From the NCBI GenBank assembly GCA_002011235.1, contig MTMO01000003.1, positions 116,958 to 180,957 of the forward strand: DNA of 64,000 nucleotides. Direction: 5' to 3'. The stretch comes from Archaeoglobus sp. JdFR-27. GTDB lineage: Archaea; Halobacteriota; Archaeoglobi; Archaeoglobales; Archaeoglobaceae. Shown here piece by piece: positions 44,204 through 53,200 of this stretch; within the stretch, counting starts at the first letter, position 1, and the number at the start of each line of letters is the position of its first letter. The notes under the pieces are model-generated. The model was given only the letters and a program-made list of their open reading frames with translations, searched no databases and was not told where the DNA came from. A program made the translations under genes and the position numbers.

Positions 44204-44370
44204 AAAACTTAAAATGTTTAAATCTTCTCAATCTTTCAGGTAAATACAAATCCTCTTAAGATTATCCTCTTTAAACAAACTTGAATATTCATTTCAGGTC
44301 TCTCTCCTTCGAATTTTAATTAAAATAAAATTTACACTCCTTTTTACCATGTACTGCCCTCTTTAAATCT

Positions 44371-44379
44371 AATCGGAAT
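44371..44379 (+). promoter_or_regulatory. CGGAA motif upstream of the AbrB-like gene
   Basis: AATCGGAAT follows TATA-like CTTTAAATC (44361-44369). The distance to the preferred start 44450 is 71 nt, or 62 to ATG 44441, longer than the 47-48 nt of the other sites, so this is a weaker member. Confidence 0.5.
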
Positions 44380-44449
44380 TCTTCCTCCAAATAAACCATT
44401 TAGCAGATATTTGCCCAAATTAAGATAAAGACTTTTAAGGATGATTTTG

Positions 44450-44698
44450 ATGGTCAGAGTTAAGGCGTGGAGACTTGGGAGAACAACAAGATCAATAGTC
44501 GTTGTTATTCCTATGCAGCTTGCAGATGTGCTTAGAATCAGGGATGGGGACATTCTTGACTGTAAGATCGATTTTAACAGGAGAGCACTGATCTACAGGA
44601 AAATAAGATCGTTTCAGAAGGATAGAAGAATGAAAAGATGGGAGAATTTATCTGAAAGGTGTTTTGGGAAGGTTCAGAAAGATAACAGACATACTTAA
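44450..44698 (+). CDS. AbrB/SpoVT-like DNA-binding protein (82 aa)
   Basis: From ATG 44450 (MVRVKAWRLGRTTRSIVVVI) the first 50 residues form a swapped-hairpin AbrB pattern: VKAWRLGRTTRSIVVVIP, ADVLRIRDGDILDCKID. A basic tail of about 30 residues follows. AAGGATGA is in place for this start, rather than ATG 44441. Such proteins are transcription regulators or antitoxins. It is itself preceded by a CGGAA site, so it is a candidate for the regulator that reads that motif (inference). Confidence 0.75.
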   Translation: MVRVKAWRLGRTTRSIVVVIPMQLADVLRIRDGDILDCKIDFNRRALIYRKIRSFQKDRRMKRWENLSERCFGKVQKDNRHT

Positions 44699-44747
44699 AA
44701 GTTTTTAAATTTTTCATTAAAAAGTAATAATAAACCTTTTCTTAAAG

Positions 44748-45716
44748 GTGAGAACAATTTCAAGAGAAGTGTCTGAAAAATGTGAAATAATCGAAATTAG
44801 ACCTCTAAAGAGAAGGTCACCTAACGATCCATTAAGAGTAACAATCCGAGTAACAAAACCACCTTACAAACAATCAGAGATTTGGGCTGAGTACAGAGAT
44901 GAGGTTGCGAAATATATAAGATTACTTAAGGATGATCACGAATACGAGGCTGTAAAAAAGTTTTGGATGTCTAAAAGACCCATTAATTTTACTACCCATA
45001 AAAAGGTAAGATTTTACGAAAAATTATGGAATGTTATCGATAGCATAGGTGGAACCGTAGCCCGCGAAGGATTATCTGAGTTTCTTGATGAAGTTCAAGA
45101 AAAAATGGAACCAATTATTGAGGAGTTGTTCGAATTAGACAAAATTCCATATTACGATCTTATTATTAAAGATGGTATTGTACCAAGTGGTAAACTTTCT
45201 CGTTCTGGAATCGAGATTACTTATCCGTCAGAACAATCTACCAGTACATCAATCAATCTAAATGCAAAGAGATTATTCATCAATGTGATGGCAAGAGAAA
45301 TACCTAATATGATAATAAGAGATATTAATGAATTGCTTTGGAATGGAGAAAGATATGTGATCTCTAATTATGTTAGAGAAAAAATATTAAAAGAACTAAA
45401 AAATGAGATCCCAGGAACATATGAGACTCTTATTGATGAGAAATATATTACTACGCTTGCAAGAAGGAATTGTAAATTGCCCCCTATCCATGAATTGATG
45501 GAAAAATATGGTCAAGAGTATGGATATAAAGTCCATGGAGAAATTCTTAGATTCTCCAGAGCATTTAAATCTGTTGTTGATTACCTTAATGAAATAGGAA
45601 TTTCATTTCGAGAATTTATTGAAGGTTGCAAATCTCTACGCGCAACGATGCGTGGTTTCTCTTTTCGACCTGATAGTAGGTTAGAAAAATCATTAAATAA
45701 AATTATAACGATATGA
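44748..45716 (+). CDS. Unknown protein (322 aa)
   Basis: The start is GTG 44748, placed below AAAGGTGA-like sequence. The protein is charged and mainly helical, with a beta-rich lead (IIEIRPLKRRSPNDPLRVTI) and a distinct middle, PSEQSTSTSINLNAKRLFIN. No family or catalytic motif recognised. Its 3' end overlaps the convergent HD gene by 24 bp. Confidence 0.55.
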   Translation: MRTISREVSEKCEIIEIRPLKRRSPNDPLRVTIRVTKPPYKQSEIWAEYRDEVAKYIRLLKDDHEYEAVKKFWMSKRPINFTTHKKVRFYEKLWNVIDSIGGTVAREGLSEFLDEVQEKMEPIIEELFELDKIPYYDLIIKDGIVPSGKLSRSGIEITYPSEQSTSTSINLNAKRLFINVMAREIPNMIIRDINELLWNGERYVISNYVREKILKELKNEIPGTYETLIDEKYITTLARRNCKLPPIHELMEKYGQEYGYKVHGEILRFSRAFKSVVDYLNEIGISFREFIEGCKSLRATMRGFSFRPDSRLEKSLNKIITI

Positions 45717-46529
45717 TAGTTTAATTCTATTTGTTATAAACCCATCCAAGTACTTATCTACAAGTTTTATGTATTCTATATGGTGTTGTTTATTCCTAAA
45801 TTTTAGACAAGCATTTTTATACTCCAAAAATGCTTTGATATCTTCTAGGTTCTTCCTACCTCTATTTATTGCAAATCTTGACATCTCCCAGACCCATGAA
45901 TCGGATCCATTATTTAGCAAGTCTTCTATAAAAATTCTATTATAAGGTGGTATCTCATCAGTGATCTCTGCAGCTATCTCAGGAAAGGAATCTGTTATTT
46001 TAATTCTTTTTTTAAAATATTTAATGAAGAAATCAAAAATTTCAGGTTCTCCTAATTGAAATTTTTGTGCCTGAATTAGTTCTCCAACAAACATCGCTCT
46101 TCTAAAAGGAGCGAACGGAGAGATCTGCTCTATTTTATCCGCAGACCATAAAACTTCCGATAACTTATTACTCCATTTCTTTTCACTATGCTCTTTTATA
46201 GCTATTACAACTCTATTAATACTTTCAGAATCAAGAGCAAACTTCTTTAGAACTTTCTGAGCGAGTTCAGCGCTATCTATAGCATGATTTTCTTGTCCGA
46301 AATCTCCAGGTCTTCTAACAGAATCGTGTAACAGAGCTGCAATCTTTACAATGATTCTGCCTTTTTCATCGAATTCTCTTGCCAAATACGCTGAAATGGT
46401 TGCCACTGTTTGAGCATGTCTATATCCATGAGTACCACTTTGTAAACCTCTTTTAATGTTTTCTGTATAATGATGTTTAATAAAGTCATTTAATTTATTT
46501 AAAATATCATACAAATTTATGTTGTCCAT
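45693..46529 (-). CDS. HD-domain hydrolase (278 aa)
   Basis: HD motifs are THGYRHAQTVATISAYLA (H), AALLHDSVRRPGDFG (HD) and a third part, NHAIDSAELAQKVLKKF, with AIKEHSEKKW. A metal-dependent phosphohydrolase acting on nucleotides is likely. ATG 46529 overlaps the stop region of the winged-helix gene by 13 bp, so the two form an operon. It may answer a signal sensed by that protein. Confidence 0.75.
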   Translation of the reverse strand: MDNINLYDILNKLNDFIKHHYTENIKRGLQSGTHGYRHAQTVATISAYLAREFDEKGRIIVKIAALLHDSVRRPGDFGQENHAIDSAELAQKVLKKFALDSESINRVVIAIKEHSEKKWSNKLSEVLWSADKIEQISPFAPFRRAMFVGELIQAQKFQLGEPEIFDFFIKYFKKRIKITDSFPEIAAEITDEIPPYNRIFIEDLLNNGSDSWVWEMSRFAINRGRKNLEDIKAFLEYKNACLKFRNKQHHIEYIKLVDKYLDGFITNRIKLSYRYNFI

Positions 46530-47518
46530 TCCTCATCCCCTATCTCAGCTAAAATTTTGTCAATTACAGTCTTATCTATCTCTTCTCCTCTTTCCCATTC
46601 GATCTCAAATGCATTTCTGAAATGGTTGACTAAAGTTTCCTCATTTATAACTTCACCCCTAATTGCATGTTCCGAATCTATAGCTCGCCTATCTTTAACA
46701 CCAACAACAACAGTTCTTTCCCCTATTACCATCCCTGGTAGAGAAGTATTTCTTACTGCTTTTACTTCAAGAGTCTTTATTTCTGGATTGTTCAGAAAAC
46801 CATCCTCACTCGTGCACAACTTTCTTGATTCTTCGATATTTTCTTCTAATCCGTCTTTAACCCATGACTTGATAATCTCCTTTGTTGCATCCCAGTTAAA
46901 TAGATATTTTACTCTTAGACCTTCTTTTAATCTCCTTTTAAGATTCTCAAAGTACCATCCTCTAATTGGGTTGATAGGATCCCTATTTTCTGTTATTAAT
47001 ATGATTCCAGGTGTATTTGCGAATATCATTATTTCATCCGATAAATCATGGAGCCTCCCACATTCTATGTAAAATCCTTCCCTAGTTACACTCTTAAATG
47101 GTTGTGGATGCAATAAAAACTCCATTTTTTTGGCTTGTTTTACTGCAATTAACCTAGCTTTGGAGATTTCACTGATAGCTTTTTCTATTGGATTAAATAT
47201 CGAATCTATAATACTTCCATTTGGAAATTCGTATTTTGTGCCATATACAGATAGCGGAGGAGTTTTTAAAAAACCCATCTTTGCCAAATTTTCCAAAGTA
47301 TCTGAAATAGTTCCATAAGAAAAGCTTTTCTCCTCCTCTTTTAATCTATTCCTCATACCCTCAGCATCGTATGCTATTATCGACCCACTTGTGGTGAAAT
47401 CATTTATATAAACTCTTATTATTTCCTTTGCACAGTCAGACAACCTTTTTCTTAGAACAATATATCCGATATACTTAAGATATTCGAGATATTCATCGTC
47501 CAGCTCAATTTGTTTCAT
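46517..47518 (-). CDS. Winged-helix protein with PLD/TrmB-like C-terminal part (333 aa)
   Basis: The N-terminal helices include a wHTH (SYGTISDTLENLAKMGFLKT, TrmB-like). A linker and a region DEIMIFANTPGIILITENRD, LKEGLRVKYLFNWDATKEII and MVIGERTVVVGVKDRRAIDS follow; their order resembles the PLD-like effector-binding domain of TrmB-type regulators. A transcription factor is likely. Start ATG 47518 (MKQIELDDEYLEYL). It is upstream of and overlaps the HD gene. Confidence 0.6.
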   Translation of the reverse strand: MKQIELDDEYLEYLKYIGYIVLRKRLSDCAKEIIRVYINDFTTSGSIIAYDAEGMRNRLKEEEKSFSYGTISDTLENLAKMGFLKTPPLSVYGTKYEFPNGSIIDSIFNPIEKAISEISKARLIAVKQAKKMEFLLHPQPFKSVTREGFYIECGRLHDLSDEIMIFANTPGIILITENRDPINPIRGWYFENLKRRLKEGLRVKYLFNWDATKEIIKSWVKDGLEENIEESRKLCTSEDGFLNNPEIKTLEVKAVRNTSLPGMVIGERTVVVGVKDRRAIDSEHAIRGEVINEETLVNHFRNAFEIEWERGEEIDKTVIDKILAEIGDEEWTT

Positions 47519-47687
47519 AGTTTTTGTAGGGTTTAATAGTTTTTCTAAATTTCGAAATCTCAGCGAATTTTAAAATTTTATGAAATTCTAAAATATCTCC
47601 AAAATTCAAAATTATATAGAATTTTCAAGCTGATATAATAGGAAAAAGTATATATTGATAGACAAAGATCAAAGAAGTGGTGATAAA

Positions 47688-47999
47688 ATGTCCGAAGTAG
47701 AAGTTGTAAACCTTGCAGTAAGTGCAGCAGAAGTGCGTTCAATAAGTGAAATAGCCACACTGATTGCTGATGAAATCTTAAAATTTGCTGAAAAGTACGG
47801 AGTTGCTGACCAATACAATAGAGACAGGCTTGAAGAAGATGTTGCACTATTCCTCGTGAAGAGGAAAGTCGTTGGTTTGGAAGAATTAAGGATATCTATT
47901 CTAGAAGATGGAGCAAGCATTGGCGACTCTTTAACAGGAAAGAGGATAGCAGATCTGATTTTCAGAATCAGATATAAAGAAGGAGGTTACATGCGATGA
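47688..47999 (+). CDS. Small helical protein, first gene of the nine-gene AAA/HerA operon (103 aa)
   Basis: The frame opens at TTG 47655, but ATG 47688 (MSEVEVVNLAVSAAEVRSIS) follows a good GGTGAT at 47679 and is preferred. The protein is helical and acidic with no known motif. It begins a run of nine tightly spaced or overlapping rightward genes ending at 53535. The promoter should lie in the AT-rich 47519-47687 stretch. Confidence 0.6.
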   Translation: MSEVEVVNLAVSAAEVRSISEIATLIADEILKFAEKYGVADQYNRDRLEEDVALFLVKRKVVGLEELRISILEDGASIGDSLTGKRIADLIFRIRYKEGGYMR

Positions 48000-48187
48000 G
48001 GAGACTTGTTATTCTGGCAACAAAATACAATGATACAGCTGAAGCTGACAAAATCTTTTCTCAGAGAGGCTGGAGAAGAGTAAGAGACGACACTGTTGTC
48101 CCCTCTGTTAAAGAAGTCGTCAGGAAGTCGAGAAAGGAAACAGGGCTGATAGACCTCGAGATAGAAGAAATTGAGTACAGGTGGTAG
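47996..48187 (+). CDS. Small basic protein (63 aa) in the AAA/HerA operon
   Basis: ATGA overlap with the preceding gene (47996-47999). The sequence MRRLVILATKYNDTAEADKI with KEVVRKSRKETGLIDLEIEE is short, mixed alpha/beta and not recognised. Translational coupling makes it credible as a real gene. Confidence 0.6.
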   Translation: MRRLVILATKYNDTAEADKIFSQRGWRRVRDDTVVPSVKEVVRKSRKETGLIDLEIEEIEYRW

Positions 48188-48189
48188 TT

Positions 48190-48519
48190 ATGGAAGAAGT
48201 ACGTGAGTTAAAAATTATTGTTAAACTCTTAGATAACGAAACCAAAGAAGTTTACGATGAACTTGAGGAGACTCTGTTTCTTACTGAAGATTCTGAAATC
48301 GAAGAGGGAGTATCAACCAAGAGTTTAGACGAGTTTATAGAAGGACTAGTTAAAGAAGTTGATGAAACATGCAGAGATAACGAACTTGCTTTGATTGATC
48401 CAGAAACGTTATGCACTAATCTGGCAATCGCTCTAATCCTTTCTAAAGATGGAGATATTGTTGTTGATGCTCCAGTGGTGAGAATTAAAGAAGGTGATGA
48501 AAATGAAGAACAAGAGTGA
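48190..48519 (+). CDS. Acidic protein (109 aa) in the AAA/HerA operon
   Basis: ATG 48190 (MEEVRELKIIVKLLDNETKE) lies 2 bp after the previous stop; a GTG at 48181 would overlap it. The protein is strongly acidic with a beta-rich lead and a helical middle. No family recognised. It may be a partner or substrate of the AAA+ ATPase that follows. Confidence 0.6.
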   Translation: MEEVRELKIIVKLLDNETKEVYDELEETLFLTEDSEIEEGVSTKSLDEFIEGLVKEVDETCRDNELALIDPETLCTNLAIALILSKDGDIVVDAPVVRIKEGDENEEQE

Positions 48520-49387
48520 GCTCCCTGACGATCTATTAATAGAGATAGAAGCTCCAAACAAGGATCTTGAAAGAAAGTGGAAGAGACTGCATGGGATAGA
48601 CGATTTAAGACAATCCATCCTAGAATACTGTAAAATTTGTTTAGATGGTAAAAGAATAAGATTGTGGTGTATCAGTAACTACTCAAACCCTCACAGGGTA
48701 ATGAAACTTTTGACAGATGAAATAAACTTTTCAGGAAAGATTCTCTTTGTTGGTGACCCCGGCACAGGTAAAACAGAACTTGCAGAAGGATTGGCTTATG
48801 CATTAGGGAAAGAGTTTGGAAAACTTTACCTTATCAAACCACTGGTGTTGCGTAGCAAGTATGTGGGGTTATCAAGTCAGAGGCTAAGAAAACTGTTCGA
48901 ATACGCAAGGGAAAAAGCAAAAGAATGTCCAGTTATTCTTTTATTTGACGAATTTGATTCCGTAGCTCCGATGAGGGATAACGCGCAAATGCATGAGGAG
49001 ATAAAGGCTTTTGTTAATACCTTACTTGAAGAAATTGAGAAAGTAACACCATCTGATCGTATCCTTGTAATTGGTACAACAAACCTTGAACGTGCAGTAG
49101 ATTTTGCAGCAGACAGAAGATTTGAGGTCATAGTCTTTTTCAAAAGACCAAACTATGCGCAAAGGTTTGAACTTATTAAAATCTTACTAGAGCCTTTTGA
49201 GATTGATACTAAAACCATAGAGGGTCTAGCAAGAAGAACAAATGGCTATACTCAAGCAGACATTAAAAAACTCATCAAACAAGCGTTACTCATTGCTCTC
49301 AACCAGAACAGAAGACTTGAGGCTGGAGACTTGTTTAAGGCGCTAAAAGAGGTTAAACCAACGAGAAGTTATTCAAAAAGAAAATGA
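48503..49387 (+). CDS. AAA+ ATPase (FtsH/Cdc48-like core, 294 aa)
   Basis: ATG 48503 (MKNKSELPDD), below GGTGATG, is preferred over GTG 48494. Walker A is LFVGDPGTGKTELA, Walker B ILLFDEFDSVAP, sensor-1 LVIGTTNLERAVD and the arginine-finger-like end AADRRFEVIVFFKRP. A C-terminal lid helix follows (TNGYTQADIKKLIKQALLIA). It is a single-ring unfoldase or DNA-remodelling core without a protease domain. It overlaps its neighbours on both sides (17 bp and 4 bp). Confidence 0.88.
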   Translation: MKNKSELPDDLLIEIEAPNKDLERKWKRLHGIDDLRQSILEYCKICLDGKRIRLWCISNYSNPHRVMKLLTDEINFSGKILFVGDPGTGKTELAEGLAYALGKEFGKLYLIKPLVLRSKYVGLSSQRLRKLFEYAREKAKECPVILLFDEFDSVAPMRDNAQMHEEIKAFVNTLLEEIEKVTPSDRILVIGTTNLERAVDFAADRRFEVIVFFKRPNYAQRFELIKILLEPFEIDTKTIEGLARRTNGYTQADIKKLIKQALLIALNQNRRLEAGDLFKALKEVKPTRSYSKRK

Positions 49388-49995
49388 CCCTAGAACAACT
49401 CTTAAAAGAAATTTCCAGGATAAACTCAAGACTTGATGAAATAGAGCAGAGACTGGATGAGATGCAGTTTCACAGAGTAATTCTTGATGAGAGCAGGGTT
49501 GTTGAGGGAGAAGGAATGCTTGGAGGTAGAACGTACCTCACTGGACAAACAGGAGAAATACAAAAACTCATACGTGTACCGGTATGCGATTCATGCGGTC
49601 AGATTGGTAGATATGAGTTTATATGCCATCACTGCGAGAAAAAGCTCTGCAGAGACTGTACAATAATTTATGAAAACACGACACACTGTTTAGACTGTCT
49701 AAGGAGATATCATATCGATCTCAGTAAAAAGGCATGGAAGGTTTTAAAGTGTATTGTAAATGGTGTTACAATTGTTTCTACAATCTCAAGGCTCACCAAA
49801 ATGCTCAGAGAAGAAGTCATCACATCAATGGCTGAACTTCAGAGACTCGGATTTATAGTAAAAGATGGCTGGATTATAAAGCGATATCGCATAACAGAAG
49901 ATGGCTTAGTTGCAATGAACTTGTATGATAGAATCTATGGTTCTGATCCAGACTCCTACGATTTTTTGATGGAGCTGAAGGACTATGCTCCCTGA
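49384..49995 (+). CDS. Zinc-finger / winged-helix protein (203 aa)
   Basis: An N-terminal coiled coil (EISRINSRLDEIEQRLDEMQ) is followed by a B-box-like zinc finger (VCDSCGQIG, FICHHCEKKLCRDC, THCLDCLRRYH). A C-terminal winged helix follows (VSTISRLTKMLREEV, YRITEDGLVAM). It may dock the AAA+ ATPase to DNA or act as regulator. ATGA overlap with the ATPase gene. Confidence 0.7.
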   Translation: MTLEQLLKEISRINSRLDEIEQRLDEMQFHRVILDESRVVEGEGMLGGRTYLTGQTGEIQKLIRVPVCDSCGQIGRYEFICHHCEKKLCRDCTIIYENTTHCLDCLRRYHIDLSKKAWKVLKCIVNGVTIVSTISRLTKMLREEVITSMAELQRLGFIVKDGWIIKRYRITEDGLVAMNLYDRIYGSDPDSYDFLMELKDYAP

Positions 49996-50224
49996 TTTCC
50001 TTGCTGAACTTATTCAACGTTTGCTAATACTCTCAATTCACTTAAAGGAGAGGATGATTGAACTTCTTCAGAGAAAGCTATCAATGGTGGTGTTTTTCCT
50101 GACAGTTGTGATTACAGCTTCACTTACACTAACGTTGTCTTGGAAAGAATTATTCACTGCAGCCCTATTGCTTCTCATCTTCAGCTTTATTCTTACAATT
50201 TTTGGAGGGATCGATTATGGATGA
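49985..50224 (+). CDS. Small two-helix membrane protein (79 aa)
   Basis: An amphipathic N-terminal helix is followed by two transmembrane segments (SMVVFFLTVVITASLTLTLS and LFTAALLLLIFSFILTIFGG). It overlaps the genes on both sides. Its place directly before a HerA-type ATPase would suit a membrane anchor for a DNA-translocating complex (inference). Confidence 0.65.
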   Translation: MLPDFLAELIQRLLILSIHLKERMIELLQRKLSMVVFFLTVVITASLTLTLSWKELFTAALLLLIFSFILTIFGGIDYG

Positions 50225-52298
50225 TCTTGAATGGGTTCTTGCTGTAAAAGAGATTGCTGGGAAGGCGAATGGTTTAAGCACAGTAGAAGACATTCTCAAG
50301 CTTTATCTGGTTGAGGATAATTTCAGGGAGAAGTTAAAACTTAGAAGAGATATACAACAAATTCTCTCATTCCATACAACTCAGTTTTTATTCTCGAAAA
50401 AGCCAATTCTTAATGTTCCTACCCAAGAAGAGGCGAATGGTGAAATTGTTCTTGGAAAGATCCTTCAGGAAAATGAACTATACGATTTTGGTTTATCAAA
50501 AGAGGAATTAAACCAGCACATGCTCATAATTGCTAGAAGCGGTCATGGCAAAACAGTGTTAATAATGAGAATATTGGCCGAATTAATCAAAAGAAACATA
50601 CCATGGCTATCTTTCGATTTCAAAAGGGATTACAGACATCTTATAAGAGAATATCCGATATGGATTATACGCTGGGAAGATTTAAGATTCAATCCATTAA
50701 CACCACCACCTGATGTATCTCTGCATAAATGGAAGCAGATTTTTGCCGATGTTTTCTCTCATTGCTTTGGCTTCTTTCACGGCTCTAGAAATTTCCTTCT
50801 TGAATTCATTGACATTCTTTACAGAAGAAAAGGTGAGGGGGCAACACTAACAGAACTTTACGATATGATGTCCAGCGTCCAGATCAACACGAGAAAGAGG
50901 CAGGAATACTTTGACGTGGTTCTCAACAGGCTTTACTCTGTGATAAGCAACCTTGGAGAGGTAATCAACTGTGAAAGGGGATTCAGGATTGAAAAATTAC
51001 TTGACCACTTTGTTGTGATTGAGCTTGATGGTCTGGGCAGAGATGAGCAGAATCTACTGATAGAACTCTTTTTAGCATGGATTTATGCATATAGACTGTC
51101 TCAAGGACACAGAGGAGAACTAAAACATGTACTGATTTTCGATGAAGCTAAGCGTGTGTTTGATGTCAACAAGGAATACAAGCAAAGCACAACAGAACTT
51201 GGAGTTGCACCGATCGATATCATAACAGATGAAATAAGAGATTTTGGTGAAGCACTCATTATTGCAGATCAGGAACCATCAAAACTTACTCACTCCATCA
51301 AGGCAAATACATACACGAAAATCACAGGCAATTTGGGACATGGAAGGGATATAAACGATGTTGCAGAGGCAATGGATCTCAGCAGCGATGAGAGAAATGT
51401 TATACCAAAACTTGAACGTGGTGAATGGGTCGTCAAGCTTTCAGGAAGATTCACAAAACCCTTCATGATAAAATCAGCGAATCTATCAATTAAAAAGGAT
51501 GTGACTGGTGAAGAGGTGAGGGAGAGGTTTAAGTCTATAGTTTCAGAGCTTGGTGATGTCCTCAAACCAGAAGAGAGAGAAGAGATCGAGCTTCCCGAAA
51601 TTTCTGAAGATGCAATGAATTTGATCGTTGATATCTGCTATCATCCATTTAGATCTCTGTCAAACAGATGTAGATCTCTTGGATTATCCTGGCGGAGATT
51701 TGAAAGAGCAAGAGATGAAATCGTGGAAAACTCTCTTGCAGAGGAAGTTGGCATTACACTTGGTGGAAGAAGATTGAAGTTTTTAGTATTGACTGAACTT
51801 GGAATTAAACTCCTTAGGTCTTTGGGTCATGACACAGGTTTGTGGAGATTTGCTGGAAGAACAGGCTTTGAACATAAACTCTTCCAAGTTTTGATAGGAT
51901 ACAGACTGAGAGATGCTGGATATGATGTTTTTATGGAAAGGGATGTGAACGGAAAAAGACTCGATATACTTGCGATCGGAGAGAAGAGAATTGGAATTGA
52001 AATTGTCATAACTCTAAATATGAATACCAGTTTATTAAATTCATGTCTTAACGAACTGGACGAGCTTGTAATTGCTTGTAAGGATTCTGATATTCTTAAA
52101 ATCGTCAAAAAGACTATCAGCGATTCTGTTTCTGAAAATGCCCTTGCAAAAATACGTTTTGTGACACTGGATAGTTATCTCAATTCGCTCAATAATGATA
52201 GAGGAGATCGTGGAGATCATTTACCTGCAGAAAAAACAGTGAATTCACCCTCTTTTTCACGGAGAAGATACGGAGATCTTTCAGGGGGTGAATTATGA
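50217..52298 (+). CDS. HerA/VirB4-type ATPase with C-terminal PD-(D/E)XK-like domain (693 aa)
   Basis: ATG 50217 follows GGAGGGATCGATT and is preferred over TTG 50202. The ATPase core has LIIARSGHGKTVLIM (Walker A), FNPLTPPPD, and KHVLIFDEAKRVF (Walker B). A wHTH follows (NRCRSLGLSWRRFERARDEI), then a nuclease-like domain, EHKLFQVLIGYRLRDAGYDV and RLDILAIGEKRIGIEIVIT (D...E-x-V, Lys not visible). It may be the DNA pump of the element for transfer or segregation. It overlaps the membrane protein gene before it and the acidic protein gene after it. Confidence 0.78.
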   Translation: MDDLEWVLAVKEIAGKANGLSTVEDILKLYLVEDNFREKLKLRRDIQQILSFHTTQFLFSKKPILNVPTQEEANGEIVLGKILQENELYDFGLSKEELNQHMLIIARSGHGKTVLIMRILAELIKRNIPWLSFDFKRDYRHLIREYPIWIIRWEDLRFNPLTPPPDVSLHKWKQIFADVFSHCFGFFHGSRNFLLEFIDILYRRKGEGATLTELYDMMSSVQINTRKRQEYFDVVLNRLYSVISNLGEVINCERGFRIEKLLDHFVVIELDGLGRDEQNLLIELFLAWIYAYRLSQGHRGELKHVLIFDEAKRVFDVNKEYKQSTTELGVAPIDIITDEIRDFGEALIIADQEPSKLTHSIKANTYTKITGNLGHGRDINDVAEAMDLSSDERNVIPKLERGEWVVKLSGRFTKPFMIKSANLSIKKDVTGEEVRERFKSIVSELGDVLKPEEREEIELPEISEDAMNLIVDICYHPFRSLSNRCRSLGLSWRRFERARDEIVENSLAEEVGITLGGRRLKFLVLTELGIKLLRSLGHDTGLWRFAGRTGFEHKLFQVLIGYRLRDAGYDVFMERDVNGKRLDILAIGEKRIGIEIVITLNMNTSLLNSCLNELDELVIACKDSDILKIVKKTISDSVSENALAKIRFVTLDSYLNSLNNDRGDRGDHLPAEKTVNSPSFSRRRYGDLSGGEL

Positions 52299-53200
52299 AG
52301 AAAGGATATAAAGGATACAAAAGTGGAGATAAGAAATACATTACAAAGATTCTGAGAGATTATTTCAGATCTAAATACTTGACTAATAGGTACGATGACT
52401 TCAGGTTGAGATATCCTGTAATTTATTCTCCTAGATATTACTTTCCGAAAAGAAAGAGTGCTGAAGAGTATTATTTGATACAGAGACAGTATAAGAGTCA
52501 AGAGCCCCAGACGAGCAGAAGAGATGTTAAATTAAGTGGCGAGTCTGGGAGAATGTTTAGTAATTCAGACGTAGAGAAAAATACAGGGAAAAATCTGGAA
52601 TCCAAACTGAGATACGAACTAACTAGAGAACTTGAAGGAAAATTAAGACAGGATCTTACCGAAAAATTAATGAGAGAGTTTGAAAACGAGCTTTATGATA
52701 AGATTGAGGCGATTTTTAGAGATTTATCAGGGAAGGATGCTGAATCCAGAAATTTAGATGGAGAAGGTAAGACCAAAGATGAAGCTGGGGGAACTGACAC
52801 TGAACTCAGAAATTCGAATAAAGAATATGAGATTGAAGAGGACTCTGAGCATGGCAGTTTGAAATCGTTGCTCGAATCAGCAGTAAAATTGAGCGAAGAA
52901 GAAAAGGAGGAATGGGAAAGAGAGGAATACGAAATATGGCTTGACAGAATAATCGATAAGGATGAGTCGCTTCTTGATGGGGATGAAGTTGAGACGCCTG
53001 AAATTGATGAGATTACAGGGATTGAAATACTTGAAATGTCCGAGGCTGAACCTTTAGATATTGAAATCGGTGAGGATGAGACTAGAGATCTGGATGAAAA
53101 ATTGAATGATGAATATATAGAGCCTCTAGATTTTGATGAATTTGTTGAGCCTGATTTTGCTGAGTATGAGATGTGGGATGTAGAAGGTGATGAATATTGA
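52295..53200 (+). CDS. Low-complexity basic/acidic protein (301 aa)
   Basis: The first 100 residues are basic and Tyr-rich (KKGYKGYKSGDKKYITKILR). The middle is a coiled coil (LEGKLRQDLTEKLMREFENE). The last 130 residues are very acidic, Asp/Glu-rich. A scaffold or linker role is likely; no family known. ATGA overlap with the ATPase gene and a 4-bp overlap with the next gene. Confidence 0.6.
   Translation: MKKGYKGYKSGDKKYITKILRDYFRSKYLTNRYDDFRLRYPVIYSPRYYFPKRKSAEEYYLIQRQYKSQEPQTSRRDVKLSGESGRMFSNSDVEKNTGKNLESKLRYELTRELEGKLRQDLTEKLMREFENELYDKIEAIFRDLSGKDAESRNLDGEGKTKDEAGGTDTELRNSNKEYEIEEDSEHGSLKSLLESAVKLSEEEKEEWEREEYEIWLDRIIDKDESLLDGDEVETPEIDEITGIEILEMSEAEPLDIEIGEDETRDLDEKLNDEYIEPLDFDEFVEPDFAEYEMWDVEGDEY

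Noticed and set aside
46148..46162. CGGAA motif on the minus strand inside the HD gene
   Set aside because: Coding sequence with no start codon at the expected distance.
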